The notes under the pieces were generated by a model. That model was not told where the DNA came from and ran no database searches. It was given only the letters and a program-made list of their open reading frames with translations. Shown here in pieces: positions 33,921 through 42,160 of a stretch of DNA of 64,000 bases. The DNA is from Sphaerisporangium flaviroseum (lineage in GTDB: Bacteria; Actinomycetota; Actinomycetes; Streptosporangiales; Streptosporangiaceae). The stretch lies in NCBI RefSeq assembly GCF_039537005.1, contig NZ_BAAAZR010000061.1:1-64000 (forward strand), read 5' to 3'. The stretch's first letter is position 1. Every line of letters begins with the position of its first letter. The position numbers were made by a program, and so were the translations under genes.

Positions 33921-34850
33921 ATGGCAGTCGTCGTCACCGGCTCTTCCGGACTCATCGGTTCGGCCCTCGTGCGCGCCCTGCGCGACGAGGGCCGTCCTGT
34001 CGTCAGACTCGTGCGCCGCACTCCGGCCGAGCCGGACGAGGCCTTCTGGGATCCACAGGAGGGCGTCCTCGACCCCTCGGTCCTGGAGGGGGCCGAGGCC
34101 GTCGTCCACCTCGCCGGGGCGGGCATCGCCGACAAGCGCTGGACCGACGACCGCAGGCGGGAGCTCGTCGACAGCCGGGTGCGGGGCACCCGCATCCTGG
34201 CGACCACGATCGCCGGGCTGGAGCGCAAACCAGGCGTCCTGCTGTCCGGGTCCGCCATCGGCGTCTACGGGGACACCGGCGAGCATCCGGTCGACGAGTC
34301 CTCCGAGCCTCCCGTACGGCCGCGCGGCCAGGGCGCCGCGGCCGAGCCCGGGCAGTGGCTCGCCGACCTGTGCCGGGCCTGGGAGGCCGAGGTCGCCCCC
34401 GCCGAGGCGGCCGGCGTCCGCGTCGTGCGGATGCGCACCGGCCACGTCCTGACCGACAAGGGCGGTTTCCTGGGGAAGATGCTGCCGGTGTTCAGGCTGG
34501 GCATCGGAGCCCCCCTGGGGTCCGGCAGGCAGTACACCTCGTGGATCTCCATGCCCGACTGGCTCGGGGCGGTGGCCCACATCCTGGCCGAGCCGGATGT
34601 GTCGGGCCCGGTGAACCTGACGGCTCCCACGCCGGTCACCAACGCGGAGTTCACCAAGGCTCTGGGCCGTGCGCTGCGGCGCCCGACCATGCCCATCGCG
34701 GTGCCCGGCTTCGCCCTGCGCGCCGGGGTCGGCGGCCTGGCGGACGAGGGGGTGCTCATCGGCCAGCGTGTGCTGCCCAGCCGCCTGCTGGAGATGGGAT
34801 ACCGGTTCAAGCATCCGCGCCTCGATCAGGCACTGGCCGCCCTACTCTAG
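33921..34850 (+). CDS. TIGR01777-family NAD(P)-dependent epimerase/oxidoreductase
   Basis: The 309-residue protein is an extended short-chain dehydrogenase of the TIGR01777 (SulA/YfcH-like) family. The nucleotide-binding start VVTGSSGLIGSALVRAL is at residues 3-19. Further family pieces are VVHLAGAGIADKRWT, SGSAIGVYGD with the catalytic Tyr region, and the C-terminal GVLIGQRVLPSRLLEMGYRFKHP. The substrate is unknown. The ATG is 6 nt after a TAGGGT box, so the mRNA is probably leaderless, with transcription separate from sucB. The next gene is peptidase E, 93 bp downstream. Confidence 0.9.
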   Translation: MAVVVTGSSGLIGSALVRALRDEGRPVVRLVRRTPAEPDEAFWDPQEGVLDPSVLEGAEAVVHLAGAGIADKRWTDDRRRELVDSRVRGTRILATTIAGLERKPGVLLSGSAIGVYGDTGEHPVDESSEPPVRPRGQGAAAEPGQWLADLCRAWEAEVAPAEAAGVRVVRMRTGHVLTDKGGFLGKMLPVFRLGIGAPLGSGRQYTSWISMPDWLGAVAHILAEPDVSGPVNLTAPTPVTNAEFTKALGRALRRPTMPIAVPGFALRAGVGGLADEGVLIGQRVLPSRLLEMGYRFKHPRLDQALAALL

Positions 34851-34943
34851 GTGGCCGTTCCGGTGACATGGTAGAGATGCCACGACTCGGCCCTGCGGCC
34901 CGGGGGCGAGCCGTGTTCACCCCCAGAAGAGGCAGGAGAGATC

Positions 34944-35681
34944 ATGAGCAGGCTCGGCCAGTCCCACATTCTCGCCATCGGTGGCGGTTCTTTCCGCCCC
35001 ACTCCCCGTTATGGGTTCCTGGAGCCCTCAGGCCTGCTCCGCTACGCACTCGACCTGACCGGTCAAGATCGCCCCAAACTCGGCCTGCTCGCCACCGCGA
35101 CCGGTGACGACGCCGACTGGCTGCTGAAGATGTACGGAGCCTTCCGCACGTGGGACGTCGAGGTGACCCACCTCACCGTCTTCCCGATGCCCAATGTCGA
35201 CGACCCGCAGGAGTGGATGCTCGAGCAGGACGTCATCTACGTCAGCGGTGGCAGCGTGGCCAACCTGGCGGCCCTGTGGCGGCTGCACGGGCTCGACGAG
35301 GCGTTCAAGGAGGCGTGGCGTGCCGGTGTGGTGCTGTCGGGTCAGAGCGCCGGAGCGTTGTGCTGGCACGTCGGCGGCAACACCGACTCGTTCGGCCCGA
35401 CCTTGCGGCCATGGGCGGAGGGCCTCGGCATGCTGCCCTACTCCTGCGGCGTCCACTACAACTCCGACCCCCAGCGCCGGGCCCTGCTGCACGAGTCGAT
35501 CGCCTCCGGCGAGCTTCCGGAGGGCTACGCCGCCGACGAGGGCGTGGCCCTGCACTACGTCGGGCAGGAGTTCATCCAGGCCGTCACGGTGGACCCCGCC
35601 GGGTACGCCTACAAGATCGAACGGGACGACGACGGGGGCGTGAAGGAGTTCAGGATCGAGCCTCGCCTGCTGACCACGTGA
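34944..35681 (+). CDS. Peptidase E (S51 family dipeptidase)
   Basis: The 245-residue protein belongs to the S51 serine peptidases, which resemble class I glutamine amidotransferases in fold. It begins with SHILAIGGGSFRP, then VIYVSGGSVANL, and the nucleophile Ser135 in LSGQSAGALCWH; a His follows in the C-terminal half (CGVHYNSDPQRR). E. coli PepE cleaves Asp-X dipeptides, but the specificity of this branch is not established. AGGAGAG is 6 nt before the ATG. It lies between the TIGR01777 gene and lipB. Confidence 0.88.
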   Translation: MSRLGQSHILAIGGGSFRPTPRYGFLEPSGLLRYALDLTGQDRPKLGLLATATGDDADWLLKMYGAFRTWDVEVTHLTVFPMPNVDDPQEWMLEQDVIYVSGGSVANLAALWRLHGLDEAFKEAWRAGVVLSGQSAGALCWHVGGNTDSFGPTLRPWAEGLGMLPYSCGVHYNSDPQRRALLHESIASGELPEGYAADEGVALHYVGQEFIQAVTVDPAGYAYKIERDDDGGVKEFRIEPRLLTT

Positions 35682-35689
35682 CCTCGCGT

Positions 35690-35695
35690 TAGGCT
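35690..35695 (+). promoter_or_regulatory. -10 box of a leaderless promoter (lipB)
   Basis: TAGGCT lies 7 nt before the lipB GTG with no ribosome binding site. Confidence 0.6.
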
Positions 35696-35702
35696 GACCT
35701 CC

Positions 35703-36428
35703 GTGAGTGAGCGCGCCAAGCACCAAAGCACCACGGAGAGCGGGGCTGACAGGCTCGCGCTCGTCCGGCTCGGGGTCGACGTTCCCTACGAGCAGGCGTG
35801 GGAGCTTCAGCGCGAGGTCCACGCCCGCCGGGTCGCCGACGCGATCCCCGACACGTGCCTCATGCTGGAGCACGCCCCGGTCTACACCGCCGGCAAGCGC
35901 ACACGCCCCGAGGAGCGGCCCGTCGACGGCACCCCCGTCATCGACGTCGACCGGGGTGGCAAGATCACTTGGCACGGTCCCGGTCAGCTCGTCGGCTATC
36001 CCATCGTCAAGCTGACAGAGACGCTCGACGTGATCGCCTATGTCCGCCTGCTGGAGGAGTCGCTCATCCACGTGTGCGCCGACTTCGGCGTGGTGGCGGG
36101 CCGCGTCGCCGGCCGCAGCGGCGTCTGGGTCGCGGGCGACCCGGCGAGCGGCCTTCCCGACCGCAAGCTGGGTGCGATCGGCATCCGGGTGGCCCGGGGG
36201 GTGACGATGCACGGCTACGCGCTCAACTGCGCCAACGACCCGAGCTGGTTCAACCGCATCATCCCCTGCGGCGTCCGCGACGCGGGAGTGAGCTCATTGT
36301 CCGCCGAGACCGGGCGGCGCATCACGGTCGACGAGGTCCTTCCCTTCGCCGAGAAGCGGCTGGCCGAGGCGCTCGGCGTGGAAGGCCTCGACGTCCAGGA
36401 AGAGGACCTGCTGTCGGGCCGCATCTGA
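35703..36428 (+). CDS. lipB: Lipoyl(octanoyl) transferase LipB
   Basis: LipB moves an octanoyl group from acyl carrier protein to lipoyl domains, the first step of de novo lipoate assembly. The 241-residue protein contains the family blocks RGGKITWHGPGQLVGYP, RKLGAIGIRVARGVTMHG with the conserved Lys, and IIPCGVRDAGVSSL with the acyl-accepting Cys189. The N-terminus is slightly longer than in E. coli. The GTG start sits 7 nt after TAGGCT, consistent with a leaderless transcript. lipA follows after 64 bp, and the targets (E2) are encoded 2 kb upstream. Confidence 0.96.
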   Translation: MSERAKHQSTTESGADRLALVRLGVDVPYEQAWELQREVHARRVADAIPDTCLMLEHAPVYTAGKRTRPEERPVDGTPVIDVDRGGKITWHGPGQLVGYPIVKLTETLDVIAYVRLLEESLIHVCADFGVVAGRVAGRSGVWVAGDPASGLPDRKLGAIGIRVARGVTMHGYALNCANDPSWFNRIIPCGVRDAGVSSLSAETGRRITVDEVLPFAEKRLAEALGVEGLDVQEEDLLSGRI

Positions 36429-36479
36429 GCGGCCGATGCGAGGAGGATCCCTGCGTCGGGGTCAGCGGGCGCGGAGACG

Positions 36480-36485
36480 TAAGCT
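36480..36485 (+). promoter_or_regulatory. -10 box of a leaderless promoter (lipA)
   Basis: TAAGCT lies 7 nt before the lipA GTG with no ribosome binding site, so lipA may be transcribed separately from lipB. Confidence 0.6.
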
Positions 36486-36492
36486 TTGACGC

Positions 36493-37422
36493 GTGACCGT
36501 TGCTCCTGAAGGCCGAAAGCTCCTCCGCCTGGAGGTGCGCAACAGCCAGACCCCCATCGAGCGCAAGCCCCCGTGGATCAAGACCCGGCTCAAGAACGGG
36601 CCGAACTTCAACGAGATCAAATCGCTCGTGAAGGACCAGGGCCTGCACACGGTGTGCCAGGAGGCCGGCTGTCCCAACATCTCCGAGTGCTGGGAGGACC
36701 GCGAGGCCACCTTCCTCATCGGCGGCGACCAGTGCACGCGGCGATGCGACTTCTGCCAGATCGACACGGGCAAGCCCGCCGCCTACGACAGGGACGAGCC
36801 ACGCCGGGTCGCCGAGTCCGTCGTCCAGATGGGCCTGCGCTACGCCACCGTCACCGGTGTCGCCCGCGACGACCTGCCCGACGGCGGCGCCTGGCTGTAC
36901 GCCGAGACCGCGCGGCAGATCCACGCGCAGGTGCCCGGATGCGGCGTCGAGCTGCTGGTCCCCGACTTCAACGGCCACCGCGACCAGCTCGAAGAGGTGT
37001 TCTCCAGCCGTCCCGAGGTGTTCGCGCACAACATCGAGACCGTGCCGCGCATCTTCAAGAGCATCCGCCCCGCCTTCCGTTACGAGCGCTCGCTCGAGGT
37101 CATCACCATGGGGCGCGAGGCGGGGCTGGTCACCAAGTCCAACCTCATCCTCGGCATGGGCGAGCGGCGCGAGGAGATCAGCCAGGCGATGATCGACCTG
37201 TTCGACGCCGGGTGCGACCTGCTGACCATCACGCAATACCTGCGCCCGACGCTGCGGCACCACCCCGTCGACCGCTGGGTCAAGCCCGAGGAGTTCTTCG
37301 AGCTCCAGGAGGAGGCCGAGGAGATCGGCTTCGCCGGGGTCATGTCCGGCCCGCTCGTCCGGTCCTCCTACCGCGCCGGCCGGCTCTACCGGCAGGCCGT
37401 CGAGGCGCGGCAGACCACCTGA
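36493..37422 (+). CDS. lipA: Lipoyl synthase LipA
   Basis: LipA is a radical SAM enzyme that inserts two sulfurs into octanoyl groups on lipoyl domains. The 309-residue protein has both cluster motifs: Cys55, Cys60 and Cys66 for the auxiliary cluster, and Cys81, Cys85 and Cys88 (CTRRCDFC) for the radical SAM cluster. The conserved RSSYRAG near the C-terminus supplies the serine ligand of the auxiliary cluster. The GTG has a TAAGCT box 7 nt upstream and no ribosome binding site. Together with lipB it completes endogenous lipoate synthesis for the lpdA-sucB products. Confidence 0.97.
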   Translation: MTVAPEGRKLLRLEVRNSQTPIERKPPWIKTRLKNGPNFNEIKSLVKDQGLHTVCQEAGCPNISECWEDREATFLIGGDQCTRRCDFCQIDTGKPAAYDRDEPRRVAESVVQMGLRYATVTGVARDDLPDGGAWLYAETARQIHAQVPGCGVELLVPDFNGHRDQLEEVFSSRPEVFAHNIETVPRIFKSIRPAFRYERSLEVITMGREAGLVTKSNLILGMGERREEISQAMIDLFDAGCDLLTITQYLRPTLRHHPVDRWVKPEEFFELQEEAEEIGFAGVMSGPLVRSSYRAGRLYRQAVEARQTT

Positions 37423-37452
37423 CCCGCCGCCTCACCGCCGGCCCTGGCGCGT

Positions 37453-37474
37453 CCGCCGAGGCCGGCCTCGGCGG
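37453..37474. promoter_or_regulatory. Perfect 22-bp palindrome before the GH3 gene
   Basis: CCGCCGAGGCC is followed directly by GGCCTCGGCGG, a perfect palindrome with no spacer, 29 nt upstream of the beta-glucosidase start. The absence of a loop favours a protein binding site, for example a sugar-responsive repressor, over a terminator for lipA, though the latter cannot be excluded. Confidence 0.5.
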
Positions 37475-37503
37475 CCCCGCTCCCTCCCCTATCCAGGAGC
37501 GTC

Positions 37504-39906
37504 GTGGACATCGAGGAACTCATCGGCATGCTCGACCTTCCCTCGAAGGTCCGGCTGCTCAGCGGCGCCGACATGTGGTCGCTGCCCGCGCTGCCCGAGA
37601 TCGGCCTGCGGCGCCTGGTGATGAGCGACGGCCCGATCGGGGTGCGCGGCGAGCAGTGGTCGCCGGCCGACCCGTCGATCGCGCTGCCGAGCCCGACCGC
37701 GCTGGCGGCCACCTGGGACATCGAGCTGGTCCGGCGGGCCGGGCGCCTGCTGGCCCAGGAGGCCCGGCGCAAGGGCGTCCACGTACTGCTCGCCCCGACG
37801 ATCAACATCCACCGCAGCCCGCTCGCCGGCCGCCACTTCGAGTGCTTCTCCGAGGACCCCCGCCTCACGGGCGAGATCGGCGCGGCGTACGTCCAGGGGG
37901 TGCAGGAGGGCGGCGTCGGCACCACCCCCAAGCACTTCGTCGCCAACGACTTCGAGACCGAGCGGTTCACCGTGAACGTCGTCGTCGGCGACAGGGCACT
38001 GCGCGAGGTCTACCTGGCGCCGTTCGAGCGGGTGGTCGAGGCCGGGGCGTGGGGCGTCATGGCCGCCTACAACGCCACCAACGGCACCACCATGACCGAG
38101 CACGGTGACCTGCTGGGCGGCGTGCTGAAGGACGAGTGGGGGTTCGACGGGTTCGTCGTCTCCGACTGGACCGCCACGCGCTCCACCGACGCGGCCGCGC
38201 TGGGCGGGCTCGACGTGGTCATGCCCGGCCCGTACGGCCCATGGGGCGACAAGCTGGTCGAGGCCGTCCAGCAGGGGCGAGTGCCCGAGCGGGTCGTGGA
38301 CGACAAGGTCCGCCGCGTGCTCCGGCTGGCCGAGCGGGTCGGCGCCCTCGGCGACACGCCTCCCCAGCCACCGCCCGGCCCCATCGACGGCCGCGCCCTG
38401 GCCCGTGAAGTGGCCGCGCGTTCGTTCACGCTGCTCCGCAACGAGGGCGGGCTGCTGCCGTTCCGCGGTGTCCGCAGCGTCGCGCTGATCGGATCGGCCG
38501 CGGCCGCGGCCAGGGTCATGGGAGGCGGCAGCGCGCAGGTCTTCCCCGACGAGATCGTCTCCCCTCTTCACGGCCTGCGCCGCCGCGAGGGGCTCGACGT
38601 GCGCTTCGCGGTCGGGACCGACCCGCGGCTGCGGCTGGCGCCGCTGCGCACGCCGAGCCGGGCGCGCTTCATGGACGCCGGCGGCGAGACGCTGGCCGAG
38701 CACCCGCTCCGGACCACCGAGGCCCGGTGGATCGGCGAGTTGCCCCGCGACGTCGACGGCCCCCGCCTGGCCGCCGTGGAAATGCTCACCACCTTCACCC
38801 CCGAGATCTCCGGTCCGCACCAGCTCTCCATCTCGGGGGCGGGCGCGTTCACGCTGGCCGTGGACGGCCACCCCGTGCTGGACGAGACGATCAGCCCTCC
38901 GGACGGCGACCACGCGTCGGCCTTCCTGTCGCCCCCCGAACGCAGGATCGTCGTCGCCCTCGCCGAAGGGGTGCCGGTCGAACTGTCGGTACGCCACGCG
39001 ACCTCGGCGCTGAAAGGCATGGGCTTCATCGCCTTCGCCCTCGGCCACGCCGACCCCTGCCCCGACCACGAGACGCTCATCGCCGAGGCGGCGGGCATCG
39101 CCGCGGGGGCCGATGTGGCGGTGGTGGTCGCGGCCACGACCACGGAGGTGGAGAGCGAGGGGTTCGACCGCACGAGCCTCGCCCTTCCCGGCCGGCAGGA
39201 CGAGCTGATCGCCCGCGTCGCCGCCGCGAACCCGCGCACGATCGTGGTCGTCAACGCCGGCTCACCGGTGGAGATGCCCTGGCTCGACCAGGTCGCGGCC
39301 GTCCTGCTCACCTGGTTTCCGGGTCAGGAGGCCGGGGACGCGCTCGCCGACGTGCTGTTCGGCGACGCCGAGCCGGGCGGGCGGCTGCCCACCACCTGGC
39401 CCTCGCGCATGGAGGACGTCCCGGTCCTCGACCTCACCCCCGTGGACGGCGAGATCCGCTACGACGAGGGCGTACTGGTCGGCTACCGGGCGTGGGAGAG
39501 CGCGGGCCGCGCCCCGGCCTTCTGGTTCGGGCACGGGCTGGGGTACACCACCTGGACCTACGACAGCATCGCGGCCACCAGGGAGACCCGCGGCGCCTCG
39601 GTGACGGTGGCGGTGACCAACACCGGCGACCGGGCGGGCCGGGAGGTCGTACAGGTCTACCTGTCGCGCGCGGCCTCCGGGCACGACGGCCCGGACGGGG
39701 AGGCGCCCTCGCGGTGGCTGGCCGGGTTCGAGGTGGTCCCGGCCGAGCCGGGCACGACGGTCGTCACCACGGTGACCATCCCCGAACGGGCCTTCCAGGA
39801 GTGGACGGAAGCGGGCTGGCGCACGGTCCCGGGCGAGTACGTCGCAGAGGTCGGACGCAGCGTGGCCGACCGGCGACTGGCCGCCACCATCATGGTCGCG
39901 ATCTGA
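37504..39906 (+). CDS. Glycoside hydrolase family 3 beta-glucosidase
   Basis: The 800-residue protein has the three-part GH3 layout: an N-terminal TIM-barrel domain with nucleophile Asp221 in VVSDWTATRS, a second alpha/beta domain, and a C-terminal fibronectin III-like domain (ASVTVAVTNTGDRAG onward, about 690-790). A PA14-like insertion lies between residues about 385 and 505, as in other large beta-glucosidases. No signal peptide is seen, so it should act inside the cell on imported oligosaccharides or glycosides; the exact substrate is not evident. The GTG follows CAGGAG at 4-5 nt. A perfect palindrome lies just upstream. Confidence 0.93.
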   Translation: MDIEELIGMLDLPSKVRLLSGADMWSLPALPEIGLRRLVMSDGPIGVRGEQWSPADPSIALPSPTALAATWDIELVRRAGRLLAQEARRKGVHVLLAPTINIHRSPLAGRHFECFSEDPRLTGEIGAAYVQGVQEGGVGTTPKHFVANDFETERFTVNVVVGDRALREVYLAPFERVVEAGAWGVMAAYNATNGTTMTEHGDLLGGVLKDEWGFDGFVVSDWTATRSTDAAALGGLDVVMPGPYGPWGDKLVEAVQQGRVPERVVDDKVRRVLRLAERVGALGDTPPQPPPGPIDGRALAREVAARSFTLLRNEGGLLPFRGVRSVALIGSAAAAARVMGGGSAQVFPDEIVSPLHGLRRREGLDVRFAVGTDPRLRLAPLRTPSRARFMDAGGETLAEHPLRTTEARWIGELPRDVDGPRLAAVEMLTTFTPEISGPHQLSISGAGAFTLAVDGHPVLDETISPPDGDHASAFLSPPERRIVVALAEGVPVELSVRHATSALKGMGFIAFALGHADPCPDHETLIAEAAGIAAGADVAVVVAATTTEVESEGFDRTSLALPGRQDELIARVAAANPRTIVVVNAGSPVEMPWLDQVAAVLLTWFPGQEAGDALADVLFGDAEPGGRLPTTWPSRMEDVPVLDLTPVDGEIRYDEGVLVGYRAWESAGRAPAFWFGHGLGYTTWTYDSIAATRETRGASVTVAVTNTGDRAGREVVQVYLSRAASGHDGPDGEAPSRWLAGFEVVPAEPGTTVVTTVTIPERAFQEWTEAGWRTVPGEYVAEVGRSVADRRLAATIMVAI

Positions 39907-39948
39907 CCGGCTTCAGGTCACGTTTTCCTTTCTTCACCCTCGCATTTG

Positions 39949-39954
39949 TATCCT
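39949..39954 (+). promoter_or_regulatory. -10 box of a leaderless promoter (DUF4191 gene)
   Basis: TATCCT lies 6 nt before the ATG with no ribosome binding site. Confidence 0.55.
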
Positions 39955-39960
39955 TCAACC

Positions 39961-40641
39961 ATGGCGAACAAGCCCGCAGACCCAGCGCGCCCGGGGCGCA
40001 TCAAGCAGATCCGGATGATCGCGCAGATCATCAACAAGGCCAACCCGAAGGGGATGCCGATCGTCTTCGCGACGGCCATCGCCACGCTGGCCGTTTTCGT
40101 CGTCCTCGGGCTCGTGACCGGCCTGGTGTGGCAGCTCATCATCCTTGGGTTCATGGTCGCGCTGACGCTGGGCATGGTGGTCTTCGGGCAGCTCGCCCAG
40201 CGCGCGCAGTACTCCATGCTCGGCGGGCAGCCCGGCGCCGCGGCGGCGATCCTGCAGAGCATGCGCGGCAACTGGCAGGTGACCCCCGTCGTGGCGGCCA
40301 CCCGTGACCAGGACGTCGTGCACAGGGCCGTGGGCTATCCCGGCATCGTCCTTGTGTCCGAGGGCCCGGGCGCCCGGGTGCAGAAGATGCTCGTGGCCGA
40401 GAAGAAGCGCGTGCAGCGGGTCGCCATCGACGTCCCGGTGTACGACGTCCAGTGCGGCGACGGCGAGGGCCAGGTGCCCCTCAAGAAGCTCCAGCGCCAC
40501 CTGATGAAGCTTCCCCGCAACCTCAAGAAGCAGGCGGTCTCGGAGGTCAACTACCGGCTCCGCGCCCTGCCGCAGTCGATCGCCGTGCCGAAGGGCCCGA
40601 TGCCGAAGGGCGCGCGCATGCCCCGCGGCAAGATGCGGTGA
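39961..40641 (+). CDS. DUF4191 membrane protein
   Basis: The 226-residue protein begins MANKPADPARPGRIKQIRM and belongs to the DUF4191 family, widespread in actinobacteria and usually beside lipA or glnA as here. Two membrane helices occupy about residues 38-58 and 60-80. The C-terminal two thirds are soluble and basic, with YPGIVLVSEGPG and a closing Lys/Arg/Pro-rich tail. No function is known. The ATG is 6 nt after TATCCT, indicating a leaderless mRNA. The stop overlaps the start of the methyltransferase gene. Confidence 0.88.
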   Translation: MANKPADPARPGRIKQIRMIAQIINKANPKGMPIVFATAIATLAVFVVLGLVTGLVWQLIILGFMVALTLGMVVFGQLAQRAQYSMLGGQPGAAAAILQSMRGNWQVTPVVAATRDQDVVHRAVGYPGIVLVSEGPGARVQKMLVAEKKRVQRVAIDVPVYDVQCGDGEGQVPLKKLQRHLMKLPRNLKKQAVSEVNYRLRALPQSIAVPKGPMPKGARMPRGKMR

Positions 40642-41453
40642 TGTCAGGTTCCGCGGGGTTCGCCCGGCGTGCGGTGGCCGACGCCCCGACCGTACGGGCC
40701 AATCGCCGGTGGTGGGACTCGGCGGCCGACGACTACCAGGCCGAGCACGGCGGGTTCCTGCGGGACGCGGGCTTCATCTGGTGCCCCGAAGGGCTCGACG
40801 AGGCCGACGCCCGCCTGCTCGGCGACGTGCGCGGCAGGCGGGTGCTGGAGGTCGGGTGCGGGGCCGGGCAGTGCGGCCGGTGGCTCGCCGGGCAGGGCGC
40901 CGACGTGGCCGCGTTCGATCTGTCCTACCGCCAGCTCCAGCACTCACGGCGCATCGACGACGAGCTCGGCACGCGGCTGCCCGTCGTCCAGGCGGACGCC
41001 GGGCGGGTGCCCTTCGCCGACGGCTCGTTCGACCTGGCCTGTTCCGCCTACGGGGCGCTGCCGTTCGTCGCGGACGCCCAGACCGTGCTCGCGGAGATCC
41101 GCAGGGTGCTGCGGCCGGGGGGACGGTTCGTCTTCTCCGTCAGCCATCCGATCCGCTGGGCGTTCCCCGACGATCCGGGTCCGCGCGGGCTGACCGCCGA
41201 CCGCTCGTACTTCGACCGCGCGCCCTACGCCGAGGTGGACGAGCAGGGCGAGCCCTCCTACGTCGAGCACCACCGCACGCTCGGCGACTGGGTGGGGCTC
41301 ATCGTGGCGTCGGGCCTGACGCTCACGTCGCTGGCGGAGCCTGAGTGGCCCTCCGGCCACGACCGCACATGGGGCGGCTGGAGCCCGCTTCGCGGCCGCC
41401 ACCTTCCGGGCACGGCGATCTTCACCTGCGTGAACGGCGGCGCGCGTACCTAG
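40641..41453 (+). CDS. Class I SAM-dependent methyltransferase
   Basis: The 270-residue protein has the Rossmann methyltransferase fold: motif I VLEVGCGAGQCGRWLA at about 71-86, an acidic residue after the second strand (VAAFDLS), QADAGRVPFADGSFDL and the VLRPGGRFVFS motif. The substrate is unknown. Its ATG overlaps the DUF4191 stop (TGATG), so the two are translationally coupled; a GTG one codon earlier is also possible. The gene converges with the RDD gene. Confidence 0.88.
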   Translation: MSGSAGFARRAVADAPTVRANRRWWDSAADDYQAEHGGFLRDAGFIWCPEGLDEADARLLGDVRGRRVLEVGCGAGQCGRWLAGQGADVAAFDLSYRQLQHSRRIDDELGTRLPVVQADAGRVPFADGSFDLACSAYGALPFVADAQTVLAEIRRVLRPGGRFVFSVSHPIRWAFPDDPGPRGLTADRSYFDRAPYAEVDEQGEPSYVEHHRTLGDWVGLIVASGLTLTSLAEPEWPSGHDRTWGGWSPLRGRHLPGTAIFTCVNGGART

Positions 41454-41494
41454 TACGGCGATCGGGTGGGCGGCGTGGGTGAAGGCGCTACCGG

Positions 41495-41551
41495 CCGTGG
41501 ACGATCACTGCGCGGCGCGGCCGTGGACGATCACTGCGCGGCGCGGCCGTG
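41495..41551. repeat. 26-bp tandem duplication between convergent genes
   Basis: Two perfect 26-bp units starting CCGTGGACGATCAC (41495 and 41521) and a 5-bp beginning of a third lie between the methyltransferase stop and the RDD-protein stop. No coding role. Confidence 0.88.
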
Positions 41552-41558
41552 TATCCCT

Positions 41559-42017
41559 CTAGTCGCGGACGACGATCGTGCGGGCGGCGCGGTCGTGGAG
41601 GCCGCGCTGGTCGCGGTCCCAGATCAAGGCGGGCACGGCCAGGCAGAGCAACAGGGTGCGCAGCAGGACCAGGCCGAACGCCGGACGGCCGCCGCCGAGC
41701 GCGGCGACCCGGATGCCCAGCAGCTTCATGCCGAACGTCGATCCCAGCGTGCCCACGAGCAGGATGTACTCCAGGGCGAAGATCGCGAGGCCGACCCAGC
41801 CGGCGCTCCGCGGGTCGGCGCCCAGTATTCCCCGGCCGATCGCCCAGGTGCAGATGAGCCAGTCGATGGTGAGGGCGCCGATGCGCCTGCCGAACCCCGC
41901 GACCGACCCGCTCCCTTCCTTGGGCAGGCCCAGCCTCTCGCCCGGATAGCCCAGTTCGACACCCGCGGCGCGGGTCCCGCTGATCCACGTCTGGGTCCAT
42001 CTCGGTTCCTTGGCCAT
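41559..42017 (-). CDS. RDD-family membrane protein
   Basis: The 152-residue protein has an RDD domain: GFGRRIGALTIDWLICTW at about residues 42-59, a second helix around 77-95, GSTFGMKLLGIRV and the ending WDRDQRGLHDRAARTIVV. Family members are small multi-helix membrane proteins, some implicated in Na+/H+ exchange, most unassigned. The ATG (MAKEPRW) has TATCTT 6 nt upstream on its strand and no ribosome binding site, so it is probably leaderless. It is divergent from glnA, and the two starts are 143 bp apart. Confidence 0.88.
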   Translation of the reverse strand: MAKEPRWTQTWISGTRAAGVELGYPGERLGLPKEGSGSVAGFGRRIGALTIDWLICTWAIGRGILGADPRSAGWVGLAIFALEYILLVGTLGSTFGMKLLGIRVAALGGGRPAFGLVLLRTLLLCLAVPALIWDRDQRGLHDRAARTIVVRD

Positions 42018-42023
42018 GCAGGT

Positions 42024-42029
42024 AAGATA
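42024..42029 (-). promoter_or_regulatory. -10 box of a leaderless promoter (RDD gene)
   Basis: On the minus strand TATCTT lies 6 nt before the ATG of the RDD gene. Confidence 0.5.
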
Positions 42030-42073
42030 ACCACGAGCCGTAGTGGTCCTTTCAGCGGCACACCCCCCTCCGC

Positions 42074-42089
42074 TTAACATCCGTGAAAC
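42074..42089 (+). promoter_or_regulatory. GlnR-like operator upstream of glnA
   Basis: TTAAC, six bases, then GAAAC matches the a/b-site layout (gTnAC-N6-GaAAC) of the actinobacterial nitrogen regulator GlnR. It lies about 70 nt before the glnA start codon. A second, poorer half (GAC) follows six bases later. Confidence 0.5.
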
Positions 42090-42160
42090 AAACGAGACAT
42101 GGGGTGGAAACGGCACAGGCCTACCTTCGAGTCTGCAAGCCCGTGCCCCTGGGAGGTTGG

